DNA of 64,000 nt, from contig JAACJK010000117.1 in NCBI GenBank assembly GCA_013368325.1, positions 372,001 through 436,000 on the forward strand, in the 5' to 3' direction. This document shows positions 11,837 through 22,714 of the stretch, in pieces. This stretch comes from Ephemerocybe angulata (lineage: Eukaryota > Basidiomycota > Agaricomycetes > Agaricales > Psathyrellaceae). A program made the translations under genes and the position numbers. Every line of letters starts with the position of its first letter. Position 1 is the stretch's first letter. The notes below the pieces were generated by a model, which did not search any database, was not told where the DNA came from, and saw nothing but the letters and a program-made list of their open reading frames with translations.

Positions 11837-12217
11837 CTACATCCGGTTTATATGCATGAAGACCCGCTTCGAAGGTTCTCGCAGCCTAAGCAGCGGCGTT
11901 CCTTCAGCAGGCACTAGCCTCCTGCAAAAAGGCGTTGTATGTACACCTAATCCGCGGGATGAAAAGCTCTGATCCTTCCTCGCAGGAGGCGAGGTTACGG
12001 GGAGATGATGAGTAGGCTTCTCGAATGCCACGGTATTTGGCACCTCGCGGAAGCCGTCCACCCCAGCGCCTTGCCAGCTAATTAGACTCAAACTTGAATT
12101 TCCCGGGGTACAAGGGCTCCTGGTTGCTTTCTGCATTAATACGAAACCGTGGTCAACGCTTGACAGTCAACTGGCTGAAGTCCCACTCACAGCAAAGTCG
12201 GCTTTGCCCATGATCAT
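11837..12217 (-). CDS. Hypothetical short two-exon gene
   Basis: A short first exon (MIMGKADFA) ends at a consensus donor (gtgagtggg). It joins through a 60-base intron with a cag acceptor to a 99-codon frame ending HINRM and a stop at 11837. The joined frame stays open, but there is no recognised domain and the composition is unremarkable. The open frame continues further upstream without an ATG, so the true start could be another exon. This is a weak call and may be spurious. Confidence 0.22.
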
Positions 12218-12955
12218 CAAAAGGATGTGACCTGTGGCACCACCTGAAAGGTGAGAGGCATCTCGAACCGGACGACCAATCCGAAAGCTACTGCGCCGCG
12301 GTGATGAGATTACCCCAACCACGCTGATAGTATGCAGTGAGAGATGGCTCCCCTGAGCAATCTTATCGCGAGCTCTACCAGTCAAGCCTCGTCACAGCAA
12401 TCAGCATGGCGGAGTGGATCCACTGTGGATCCTCCCTCTCTGCGGAAGCCGTATCCAAGTGACGCACGACTTAAGAGTCGTCCTAGATATCCAAAGAGAA
12501 AGGTTCTAGCCGATGAGGAAAAGGGATCCTCTGACGAAATACCGCTAGAAGTTGAGAGACGCCGCAAATAAAAAGAGCCATCGAATCAAAGCAGCCCTCT
12601 CGTACGCGTGTCACACAAAATTGTATCTTGGCCCGGCATTCAAGGAGGACAGCATGCACACTACGCCCTAGTCATGAAGGTACGTAAGTAAGGGAAACGT
12701 AGAGGACGCAGGAAGACTCGTCACCAGATGAGCCACTTGATCACGCATGGACTGATTTCTCGAGCATCGAACAAGCTTTCGCTTCGCATGAAGTGACTGA
12801 ATGAACGATCAGTGATCCTGAAGCACAGGAGCTGACGAAAAAGACTGAGGATCTAGAATTCGATTGACAAGGAGGAAGGACGGCGAGGGACAAGTTACGA
12901 TAGGTTATGGAGCAAGGAATGGGTATACTAGCACCGCTTGCCATGTCTGGGTTGC
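12218..12955. other. Unassigned region with one small plus-strand frame
   Basis: A 75-codon plus-strand frame (12344-12571, ending LEVERRRK) is Ser-rich then basic and could be a small gene or an exon, but nothing supports it further. It contains a near-perfect 17-base palindrome with two BamHI-type cores (GGATCCACTGTGGATCC, near 12417). Nothing else was seen. Confidence 0.3.
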
Positions 12956-15076
12956 TCAATCACCCCCTCCCTCAGCATCGAACATCCCATAATTCTTCAG
13001 AGGATCCTTCCTGAGGGCCTCAGCCTCCGTCGTCAGGGCAGGACCCTGCAACCCAGCCTTCTTCACTTTGATGACAGAGTCACCAACCGGAACCGCGGTA
13101 GCCTTGGAATCCTCATCCTAAAGAAAGGCAGATAAATGGAATCAGTCAAGGAAGACATGCAAACGAGTCGTCACTCATACATACCTCATCTCGGAATGGA
13201 GTGAATTTTGGGGGTGCCGCAGAGGAACCAGCAGGAGGTGTTTCCTGCGGAGCATCGACGAATGGAGCGAAGCCTCCCTTTGCTATTGGGGCTTTGGAGG
13301 CAGCATTGCTGCTGGACGCCCGGCTGGGAGCAGCTTTCGCGGGCGGAGAGGCTTCTTCCGGAGCATCAACAAACGGTGCGAACCCTCCTTTCGCTGGGAC
13401 CGTCGACGCAGAAGAACTGGAGGGGCGACTCGAGGCTGCCTTTGATGACGTAGAAGCAGGCTTCGGCTTGGAAGGCTCGACGAACGGCGTAAAGCTTGCC
13501 TTGGCCGGGACCTTCGGCGCCGAGCCGCTAGTGCTTCGAACAGGATTTGGTCGGTATGGCGCAGGAATATCATCTGGGGTATCGGCGAGAGGGGTGAAGC
13601 TGCCTTTCACCGGAATCTTTGACGTAGAGCCGCTAGGAACCCTCTTGGTGGCAGTCCTAACAGCGGGTGCGGGTGTCTTTGCAAGTCCAGCAGTTGGAGC
13701 TCTCGATGAAGAGCTACTCGGTATTCTGCTGCTGGCTCTTGTTGTACGAGCTGGGGTAGGCTCCGGGGTATCGACGAAAGGTGCGAAACCTCCCCTGGCT
13801 ACCGGTCCTTTCAATGACGCTCCACTACCTATCCTACTCGTGCTCTTAACAGCAGGCGTGCGTTCTGGCGTGTCAGCCGGCTCGGTTCTGGTGTCAGCCG
13901 GCGACTTTGAGGAGGACCTGCTGCTTGGCGGAGTATCATTCGCAGGAGTGGGGGTCGCAGGAGGAGGGGGTTCATCAGCTTCTGTATCCCGGTACGGCAC
14001 GATTTTCGAGCTTGAGCTACTCGCCATCCTAGACGACGAAGCAATGCGTTTCGCTTTCCCAATTTGCTTGATAGTCGTGCCTTCGAGCTTCTTCGTTTCT
14101 GGGACGTTTTCCTTCACCCTTGTTTTACGTGACTCCAGCTCATTCCACTCCGACTTGCTGCCTGTCTCGCCTTCTTCGCCTGTGGGGTCAACAAATATCT
14201 GAAGCCGGCTACTTGAAGAGGAAGGAATTGATGACAAGGAGGAAAATCCAGATCCCAGGGTCCTGGAGGAGGAGGAGGGCTGGGTCGACGTTGTCGCTAA
14301 CGCTTGCCTTTGAACTGGTTGCTGGGATGAGGCCGTTCTCGTTGTGGGTGGTTCGACCACAGGAATCGACATGTTGGTCATCATTCTCTTCTGGAAGTCG
14401 TCGTATCGGGCTTTAAGATGGTCTAGTGGTTGAGCCTTCCTTGCAATTCCCAAGCTATAGACTTCGTCGGCTTCTTTCTTTCTAAGTACACCAAAAGCGT
14501 AAGTCCATACACGACACATCGAACGGTTTTTGGAGCAATCGTGAGAGCTACCCACCTTCCGTCTCTCTCCAGCACCGCGGCGTGCTCCTCGTACAAAAGC
14601 GCGAACTCCGCGCCTATCTCATTCGCCTCCAAAAACCGGTAGATGATAGTCGGCTTGTCGACATAACTCGCGTACAGCAACCACAGTTTCAGGTACTTGA
14701 GGTCTCCACGGTACACGCCCTCCTTATAGTCCTTCAACACACGGGTAGCTTCTTCCAAGAGCTCCAGCAACCCCGACTCCGCGCTGTGGCCTTGAGGATA
14801 GTTCTCCAGCGTCCAATACACGAGTCGGCAGAAAGCTTCGAGGGGATCACCATCTTCTTCGTCATCAAGGGCCAGTTCTACGTTGATTCGAAGTCGGTTC
14901 CGCGTCGCGAGAAGCTTTCCTTCGCGTTGAGAGTGTGGTGTCGCCAGGAGCGCTGAAAGTGCTGTCACCCTACGGCCAGTTGCGAGTGGTTGCACATTCT
15001 CTTTGGCGGCTTCCAGGAGGTCGAAATCGACGACGACAGGCTCTTGCTCTTGGTGGATTTCGTCTTCAAAGTCCAT
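12956..15076 (-). CDS. MAD3: Spindle assembly checkpoint protein Mad3 (BubR1-like, no kinase)
   Basis: Mad3 is part of the mitotic checkpoint complex, which inhibits Cdc20-APC/C until all kinetochores are attached. The start at 15076 gives an N-terminal KEN box (residues 25-27, EAAKENVQPL). The Mad3/Bub1 TPR homology region follows, with AFCRLVYWTLENYPQG, YLKLWLLYASYVDKP and FALLYEEHAAVLERDGR. The joined exon continues KKEADEVYSLGIARKAQPL. A second KEN box (TRVKENVPET) lies in the middle. The rest is Ser/Pro-rich and disordered, with repeated blocks of the type GGFAPFVD. A final FTPFRDEDEDSK spans the last intron. The protein ends about 54 residues later, with no kinase domain, so it is Mad3-type rather than Bub1-type. 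The predicted length is about 670 residues. Confidence 0.88.
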
Positions 15077-15992
15077 GCTTTTGGTTTGTGCGTGGACTGA
15101 GCGTAGACGTGGTTCAGGTTGAAGTTCGTTCCCTCAAAGCGAACACAAAGCGAACCGAACGCGTCGAGTCGCGATCACGTGCGCCCGATATGAGCGGGAG
15201 GCGGGCCGCCGGGAGACAACCGAGCATTGCAAGGCCGATTCCTCGATTTTTGCTCGCTGTGAGTGCTAGTTTTCGCCCCTTCATTTATGATCTTGCAGCG
15301 CAGTCTGAGCCCAACACATACCTAGCCAACGACTTGACTTTACGAGCTTCCTTTCATTCATCTCCGGCCAATATTGGGTCGATACAACAATCTCGATGAT
15401 TCCTTTCAAGGGGCCGCGGGTGTACGATTTCGGGTACGCGGACTTGGAGTATGTAGGGAAAATTACAGGTATTTTGTCAATGGTGGCTTCGCTTTAACCC
15501 TGAAATCCACCAAGAATGCTTCCTTCGTATCCCGATCCTTCTCGATCCGTGCCCTTGTCCTGCTTTTGGATTTTATGTCTCGAGGATTCGTCAACTTTTC
15601 TCAGTCATCACAGTAGTGTCACAAACTTAGCCAAAGATCCGTTTTTATTTGATTCAATGGCGCTGAACACATAATTAAGAGTGGTTTACACGGAGTTACA
15701 TGCAAGAGAGTCAAGAGACACCTTGATATGTAAGTCCTAGTTACATCTCGGACGAGATATTGCGAAAGAAACGCAGGGAATCTACGCTGGTATAGAGATT
15801 TTTACGCGTACCCACAGCTTGAGAGAACGCTCCCTGCGTATTTATGTCCGCGACCTTCCCCTCGTCGTGTTGCCTTAGGCGGCGCTTATCAACAATGTGG
15901 GCGCTTAACATCTGGGGGGTCGCCCCTCCCCGGTTACTCACAAAGGTATAAATTCTGTACGCCGGGTACCTCGTTGTCGCCCACTAGGCCCG
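15077..15992. other. Intergenic region with GATA-like composite motif
   Basis: No gene is supported here. The segment should contain the MAD3 promoter. The exact 10-mer GGCGCTTATC (15881-15890) is followed by GGGCGCTTAA (15899-15908). The reverse complement of the 10-mer contains GATAAG, the core recognised by GATA factors. See findings. Confidence 0.4.
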
Positions 15993-16413
15993 TCACCTTG
16001 ACTCGTCGTCACTTTCACCAACTCCGCTGCCGCCCATGGCGGGATGATTAATCGTTAATACCATTTCTTTCAAATTTCCGTTCGAAGTGCTGTTCGGATC
16101 CCGCTGCTCATGAGGACATATTTCTGCCCCAATACCACAGAACCACAAAACTGGAATCCAAGCGCCCAAGTCTCGGCAAAGGCGCTTATCATCTCGAAGA
16201 AACAAAGGGATCACTGTAGCACATGAGCCCGTGAGAGAACTTCTTCTCACTGTTTTACTCACAGGAAGATCGTCGTCGGTATCCTCCACTTCTTCGACTA
16301 TTGGGAATATTTAGGCGCCGTCGAGATAGTGGTGCTCGAGTGCAGGACTTGAAGCGATGGAAGCCCGACATTCTATCGACAGACGACCTCAAGCACCTCT
16401 CGTGATTGGACAT
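15993..16413 (-). CDS. Hypothetical small protein divergent from the GTPase-WD40 gene
   Basis: A first exon starts at 16413 (MSNHERCLRSSVDRMSGFHR) and is Arg/Ser-rich. It ends at a consensus donor (gtgagtaaaac). A 50-base intron with a cag acceptor joins it in frame to IPLFLRDDKRLCRDLGAWIP and then to a tail ending GVGESDDESR at 15993. The joined product is about 120 residues with no recognised domain. Its start codon is about 150 bases from the start of the GTPase-WD40 gene on the opposite strand, so the two could share a promoter. The gene model rests only on frame continuity and splice consensus. Confidence 0.3.
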
Positions 16414-16561
16414 ATTGGATAGAAATTAGATTAGATGGAAGCCTCATCTGTGGCAGTGCGCCAGCAAATGAGGCCGCGCTGCTCGGTGCGAATAGACAGG
16501 CTTCTTACTTCCTCCCCTCATCATCGTGCAGTTCGGCCGTATCCAACGGTGACATTGAACG

Positions 16562-19472
16562 ATGTCCGGAGATTTGGAGGAGCATGTGATAGCGTATGCG
16601 CCTTTTTCTCTACAAGAAAACGTATCTCTAACTGACTAACGACATTCAGCGTTATAGGCAGATATGACGCCGGCAAGACTACTGTGCGTGATTCCTTATA
16701 ATGTACGAGCAAACTGGCCCTCTTGATGACGACGACAATCATAGTTCATCAAGGCTGTTCGCGATGCAGCAGTCGAAGCTACACATAGACATCCTGTAGC
16801 TGAAGAGCGCCCTACTCTGGGCCTTGTGGAGCACAGAGTACCTCTTCCGGATGGGAAGGTGCTGAGATTCCTCGACACTCCTGGCTTCGATGGTCATCAG
16901 GCTGGGGGTGGTCATGCGAAAGAGCCCGAGGAAGTCCTCCAAATGTTGGAGGATCACCTTGCTACAAAGGGGTGAGTACCGTCTCTATTATGGGGAATCC
17001 ATATTAATTGTGGGGAATGACCAGGGCTGTGTCCGTCACCCATGTTCTTGTCTTCCTCAATGCAAACGACATGAACAAGACCAAATTTGGCAAGGGCCCC
17101 GCGCGGCAGGCTTTCAAGAAACTCTTTCCCAACTCGAAAGTTGTTTGCATTACCACACGTTGGGACCAGGTTGAGGGTAATAACGGTCGTCCGATCACTG
17201 CTGAAGAGGCGAGAAGAAAGGAGGAAAGTCTCTATGCTAGTGGGCGGACGAGGGGAAGCCTCCTGGAGTACTTGCACGCTCGCCAGAACCACTGCGGAAA
17301 TGTCCTTCATTTCCGATCTGGCCTGCCTACCGAAGCCTATACATCTCCCCAGGATATCATCCAACAGCTCTTCGGCGGACAGGTAAGTCGTGCATGGGTT
17401 AATCCAGCTACGTCAAGCTCATTCATATCCATTTATCGTAGGCTTCGGATCCCATTTTGGAGGAACGGTTGGCGGCTGTGACCAAGGAGAGGGACGACAT
17501 CGCTGCCAAGTACGAACTCCTGCTTCGGGAGAAAGGAGCTCCGACGATTTTAGCCGATGCTGCCCCTGGTCCAAAGGAGCCTGTCCGTTCCTCTCGCAAT
17601 CGACGACAGCGACTCTTAGATACGATCAACATTTTCGCGGCTCAGGTTCTCGCGATGGTAGCTGAGCTCGATGTGGAAGCTTTGGACGTCTCGGACGAGT
17701 GTAAAGCCAATCGCCGGGAGTTCGAAGCTGCTTCTGCTGCGATCAAAGTGGCCGAGAGCAGATTTGCAGAGGAGAAGGAGAACGTGAAAGCGGTGGTGGA
17801 GGAATATACCAAACTTCGACGAGAACAAGACGCGCTTAAGGAGCAGAAGCGGTTGTTTATCACAGAGCTGAATGGACTACAATCGGCGAGCAACCAGAGT
17901 CCCGTGAGAGCGGTGCCTGAGCAGAAGCAGCGGCTGACAGTGAGACTCAAGCGGACGCAAGCCTCCCTCGAGGACACGGAGAATTGGATGACGACGACAG
18001 AGGGCGATTATCGGAAGGGCTGTGAGCAAGTGGAGCGGGTAGCGGCGGAAGTGGAGAAATTAAGGCGCATTGCAGAAGGGAAGGAGAGGGAGCTGAAGGA
18101 ATGGCTGTCCCCAGAGTCTGAGTGGTTTATGAAGGAGCGGGAGAATCTCCGAGCTCTGCAAGAGTCCGTGTCCACTAACCTTGACGCCATGCGGGATGGG
18201 CTGAGGGATAGCTGGGAAAGGAAGCTTGGCGATAATACCGTGTTCCTGGACGGCCTCGGCGGCCACACTGTCCATCCCGAGATGGTCGCACGTCCAGGAG
18301 ACTGGGCTCCAGTCATAGAATCGTTCTACGAATCACAGGTATCGCTAGTATTGCCTAGGGAAATGGCCAAGTTCCACTCAGCCGTGCTCCAGCGACTCAA
18401 AATCCAGGAAGAAGTGGCCCAACGAGAATGGAAGAAGGGAATTGAGACCATCTTCGGACAGCGCGTACCAGGTTTCAAGAAGTGCTCGCTTCCACAACTC
18501 ATTCCCTCGTCTGAAGATCTTCCCCCATTGTCCAAAGGACCCGGGGTCGGTGTCCCGCAAGATCTCCCACTATTCCCCTCTCTGCTAAAGGGACATATTG
18601 CTGGTGTTAGGTCCGTCGCCTTCTCTCGGGACGGAACAAAGCTTGTCTCTGGGTCGAACGATAATACGGTGCGGGTGTGGGATGCATCAACAGGCAAGGT
18701 GCAGCGCGCCCTGGCGGGGCACAGTGATCACTGCACGTCCGTTGCAATCTCGGAGGACGGATCCTGGATTGTATCCGGGTCCGACGACAAAACAGTGAGG
18801 ATCTGGGATGCAACGACGGGCAAAGTGCAGCGGGTGCTGGCAGGGCATGATAAAGCTATCAAGTCAGTTGCGCTCTCCTGGGATGGTTCACGGATTTGCT
18901 CTGCGGGGGACGACAACACAGTGAGGGTATGGGACACGTCGACAGGCAAGGTAAAAAGCATTCTACAGGGGCACAACAGGGCAGAAATTTCAGTTGCGTT
19001 CTCAAGGGATGGAACACGGATTGTGTCTGGGGGGTGGGATAAGGTGGTGAGGGTGTGGAACGCTTCGACGACGACCTGCAGGCTACATAGGGTACTGAAA
19101 GGGCACACCGACAGGGTTTCGTCGGTTGCATTTTCAGCAGATGGGTCACGTATTGTCTCTGGGTCGTCGGACCAGACGGCGAGGGTCTGGGATGTGTCGA
19201 CAGGCAGAGTGCTGTGGGTCCTGGCGGGTCATAATTCTTTGGTTACGTCAGTTGCTTTCTCGTCGGATGGGAAAAGGATTGTCTCTGGGGGATATGACAA
19301 CAAACTGCGGGTGTGGGATGCGTTAACAGGAGGGCTACAGAGTGTCCTGGAGGGGCACAGCAATATTGTTCGGTCAGTTGCATTCTCATCTGATGGAAGT
19401 CGTATTGCCTCTGGTGCTTCTGATAACGACATTAGGATGTGGGCGAGCGCGCCTGTACCTGTATCTCATTGA
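16562..19472 (+). CDS. P-loop GTPase / coiled-coil / seven-WD40-repeat protein
   Basis: Five exons (16562-16593, 16650-16683, 16745-16971, 17025-17382, 17442-19472) encode about 893 residues. Residues 1 to about 215 form a G domain. They show Walker A GRYDAGKT (14-21, split by intron 2), G3 FLDTPGFDG (D66), and a G4-like TTRWD (142-145) in the style of AIG1/GIMAP and related fungal GTPases. Residues about 225-455 are Glu/Lys/Arg-rich and predicted coiled coil (for example KLRREQDALKEQKRLF). A helical linker follows. From about 600 to the end there are seven WD40 repeats of about 42 residues, mutually similar and with the pattern GH..V.SVAFS.DG..IVSGS.D.TVRVWD. This is the size of one closed propeller. 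The layout (nucleotide switch, oligomerisation region, repeat sensor) parallels fungal NLR-like STAND proteins but uses a GTPase in place of NACHT or NB-ARC. A role in non-self recognition is inference. Confidence 0.85.
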
Positions 19473-20876
19473 GATTACCCGACCAGTGAAGTAGACACCA
19501 ACTCCTCCTTTCATTGCCTCTATACCCCTTTGAAGCTTTTACTCGTTTGTCATGATGTTTCGGACTATTATAATGTATGTACAACTGTTTGTAAAGTTTA
19601 AGATATCTATATCTGCCTATTTCGAGATTGTCCAGCCTGAACGCTATCATATTTCTTTGTTTTTTCGCTAACCCTGCCATTAATACATGGCATGGCTGAA
19701 TATGACTTCATCGTTGGACACATGAATAGGAGCCCAGATGAACCTGCACAGACCTTCTGGATATCGCTTCGTTCCGGTGAGCCAACTTGGTGAGCCAACT
19801 GGGCCGAGAGCGCGCCCATAAATGAAAGCCGAACCCGAAGAGTAAGCTGATGGGCCACGGGTTGGCCACGGGCGCCTAATGCCTTCCCGCGAAAAGCGCA
19901 GGCGTCTTCGTCGACGTCATTCTCGCTCGGCGTATAACATCTGTAAGGCCGACTAGCAGCACAACCTGCTACCTGAATTATCCGCCCTTGTACCAAAACC
20001 TTCTTATATACAGGAAGCTGGTGTAGAGAGTATACAAGAGCAGTGAAGAATGAGAGATCAAGACAGTGGATTATAATCCCTGGCTTCGTCGGATGTGCAC
20101 CTTCTATGCAAGGCATCTACGGACTAGCAACACACAGAGTATGTACCCTCAGAATAGCAGGGTATATACCATCTCAAAATCTGACAGATGTCGAGTCAAA
20201 GTTGTGGACGATGACTCGCGAGTGTGAAGACCGGAGTCCGATCGCACCGCATTTCCCCAAATCCACGCCAAAATCTCAAATAGGGCGCCCTAAGGCCCAC
20301 TACCTTACGGTAGCAGGCATTTGCTCAGAGCTACAGAAAACTTCTGTTTGCTCGGATGCTCAAGCTCCTCAGTGGGTCGAAGACTATCACTTGGTCGCCC
20401 ACAAGATCCTTACGTAGCCGCGCCCTCACTTATTAATAAGCGACAGCCTTAGTACGCCGAGTGCCTTCATGCTGAGCAGCTCCTGCTTTTCACATCAGTT
20501 CTTTGAGAGGAATGGACTGTATTTCGCATATACGATGGCCAAGACGCTCGACTGTTACCAAACCTTATTCTATGGGTTAAACCCCGGAGCACCCTTCTGA
20601 GCGAATAGTGCTACGGAAATGACACTGTCGCATCCCTCGAGAATAGCCTAAGCATGTTATCCTCCAAAGTCAAAGCGTTCCAACATGGCGGAGTAACATC
20701 GAGGACTTGTCGCGACTTCTCAGACGCAAAGGAGACGGCGATGTACGTTAGCAAACCGCACGGTCGCGTGAATGTTGACGCTTCTCCCCGGGTGGGCGGG
20801 TATTAGCGCGGCGTCAACGCTACTTGGACGGCTATTAAAGTGGTCTACCCTCTCTATAGATTGCTAAACTTCCACG
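19473..20876. other. Intergenic region, no gene supported
   Basis: About 1.4 kb without a convincing coding frame. A short direct repeat (ggtgagccaact, twice near 19775-19800) and a GGGCGCCTAA motif near 19870 are the only features noted. The 3' end of the GTPase gene lies at the left. The right side leads into the NTF2-like pseudogene. Confidence 0.4.
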
Positions 20877-21152
20877 ATGCACTTCTCAAATATCCTCCTC
20901 CCTATTATTTCAATCTGCCTTGCTTCTGTCAAGGCTGCACCCTCCGCTGTGCCCTTCACCGGAATTAGTGCGACGGGCCCCATTCTTCCTGCAGACGAGC
21001 ATGTCCTCTGAGACTTTGACGCAACAGAAAAATTCCCAGACGACATTGGCCGCTTGCAGAGTCTCGCGATCAAAAACTATGCGTACCTCTTGTTCGTCAA
21101 AAAGGATGTGAAAGCAGCCTCCGACGCATTTGTCCTGTTTCTATCACCAATT
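20877..21152 (+). pseudogene. Degraded copy of the secreted NTF2/SnoaL-like gene (first exon only)
   Basis: The frame from the ATG at 20877 gives a signal peptide (MHFSNILLPIISICLASVKA). It then aligns residue by residue with the intact gene at 21883: PADEHV, then FDATEKFPDDIGRLQSLAIK and NYAYLLFVKKDVKAASDAFV. An in-frame TGA directly after DEHVL replaces the position that reads ACD in the intact copy. Homology stops at about 21152, near the intact gene's first donor, and no second exon is found downstream. The copy has therefore lost the C-terminal half of the domain and carries a nonsense codon. It is a tandem duplicate about 1 kb upstream of its intact relative. Confidence 0.8.
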
Positions 21153-21824
21153 TCTCGTCAGCAAAAGTAAAAGAGTCTCATGAAGGAAGGTCAGAAGCCA
21201 GTCACCTATCAGAGTTTCTTTTCCCCTGGAGTCTTCTGCTACAACTATAGATGTTTCGTACCTTGTGCGTGAGAAAGTCATGACATTGAGGCCAACTGCC
21301 CTTATGACGAAGGAGGAAATCTACAGTGTTCGATAGCTGATAATCAAGAACCGCACTGTGACTGCAGTATGCACACATGCATCCACGTATCGCTTAGGTG
21401 GTACGTGTCAACTTTGTGCGTTGACCCCGTTAGAGCCTGGCGCTTATCAATACACATGGGCGCCTAAGCCTTAATTCATGTCCCCAGCCGCTGATATCTT
21501 ACCTTGACACTCCATTGACAGTCTCATCTGTTAATTTTCTGTCTGTTTTCTCCGGCTATGTTCAATTTCTTTCCTCTGGTCATCATAGCCGTATTGCCCG
21601 ATACTGGTCTGAGAAGAGTCGGAGAGAAGTCTTTGCCTCTTGTTGCACATAGAGATGGATAGTCACCTGTCTCAATACGCTGGACGGTATACGGAGTATT
21701 GTCGACGACTCTTCGCTTCTCAGCCAGTATGTATGCTGTAACACACTCCAGCACTCTGGGAAGGGAGTGACGAAGACGGGCGCTTCCCTCCGACACGGGA
21801 TCCCCAAAACAGTATCTCAACAAC
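21153..21824. other. Intergenic region between NTF2-like copies
   Basis: No coding sequence is supported. It contains GGCGCTTATC (21439-21448) followed by GGGCGCCTAAG (21458-21468), similar in arrangement to the pair at 15881-15908. The promoter of the intact NTF2-like gene lies at its right end. Confidence 0.4.
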
Positions 21825-21832
21825 TATAAAAG
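21825..21832 (+). promoter_or_regulatory. TATA box of the NTF2/SnoaL-like gene
   Basis: TATAAAAG lies about 50 bases upstream of the ATG at 21883, followed by a CA-rich leader. Spacing and sequence fit a core promoter. Confidence 0.6.
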
Positions 21833-21882
21833 GCATCCCATACCTCCCTACACCATCCAAGCCAACACCAACACCAACCAAC

Positions 21883-22513
21883 ATGCGTTTCACATCTACC
21901 ATCCTCGCTTTCTTCCTAACCTCAGCTACCTACGCCATCGCCGCTCCCAGCCTCGCACTGGTAGCCCCTCGCGCCGCGCTCAACGTCACAGACCCCCTGC
22001 CCCCTACCGACGAACACGTCGCATGCGACCTCGAGGCAGCGGAGAAATACCCAGACGACATAGCCCGTCTGCAGAGCATCGCGATCAAGAACTACGCGTA
22101 CCTCCTGCTCGTCAAGAAGGATGTGCACGCAGCCTTCGACGCATTCGTCCCGGGCCCGTAAGTCGTCCAACAACATTACCGCTATTTGTTATGGCACACT
22201 GACGCCGGCCGTCTACCTTCCCCCTCGCAGTGTGTACATCCAACACAACCCCAACGTCGTCTCCGGGCGAGAGCCTATCATCGAGGCCCTTGCCGGAGGG
22301 CTTTGGACCGTACCTGACCTGGTCTTCGATCACGTCATGGCCTGGGCTGGTGAAGGATATGGGCTCGTCCACTATCGTGCCTGGGCCAGAGAAGGGGCCG
22401 TCCATCTGTCAGTCATGGACCGTGTGCGGTTCCAAGGAACCTGCATCGTCGAGCACTGGGACCTGATGCAGTCCATCACTGGAAAGGAGCCTAACCCGGA
22501 GGCATGGTTCTAA
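21883..22513 (+). CDS. Secreted NTF2-like / SnoaL-like domain protein
   Basis: Exons 21883-22157 and 22231-22513 flank a 73-base intron. The N-terminus MRFTSTILAFFLTSATYAIA is a signal peptide. The mature protein shows the SnoaL-like (NTF2 fold) pattern: AIKNYAYLLLVKKDVHAAFD, then PVYIQHNPNVVSGREPIIEA, and near the end GTCIVEHWDLMQSI. These are the helix, the QHNP turn and the VEHWD strand typical of small ester-cyclase/SnoaL-like proteins. The total is about 185 residues. SnoaL homologues in polyketide pathways are aldol cyclases. Most fungal relatives have no known substrate, and there is no biosynthetic cluster here. Secretion is inferred from the leader. A partial, broken paralogue lies directly upstream. 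Confidence 0.8.
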
Positions 22514-22714
22514 ATCGCTGTAGCCAGTTGCGAGCACTAGTCTTTCCATACGCACGTAATGGTAAATGAAGGTGTAATCCACACTCTCGTTTGACGAGAA
22601 GAAACGATAAATAGTGATAAAGGCTCCACAACGAATACAGAAATCTCTACGGTATCCTCAGGAAACCAAACGCCCAGGTCCCCCTCCGGCCCCATCAAGG
22701 AAGAAAAAGGCAGT

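Noticed and set aside
13201..14202. 333-codon open frame on the plus strand opposite MAD3
   Set aside because: It is antisense to the Ser/Pro/Ala-rich repeat part of MAD3. Low-complexity GC-rich coding sequence often leaves the opposite strand open.
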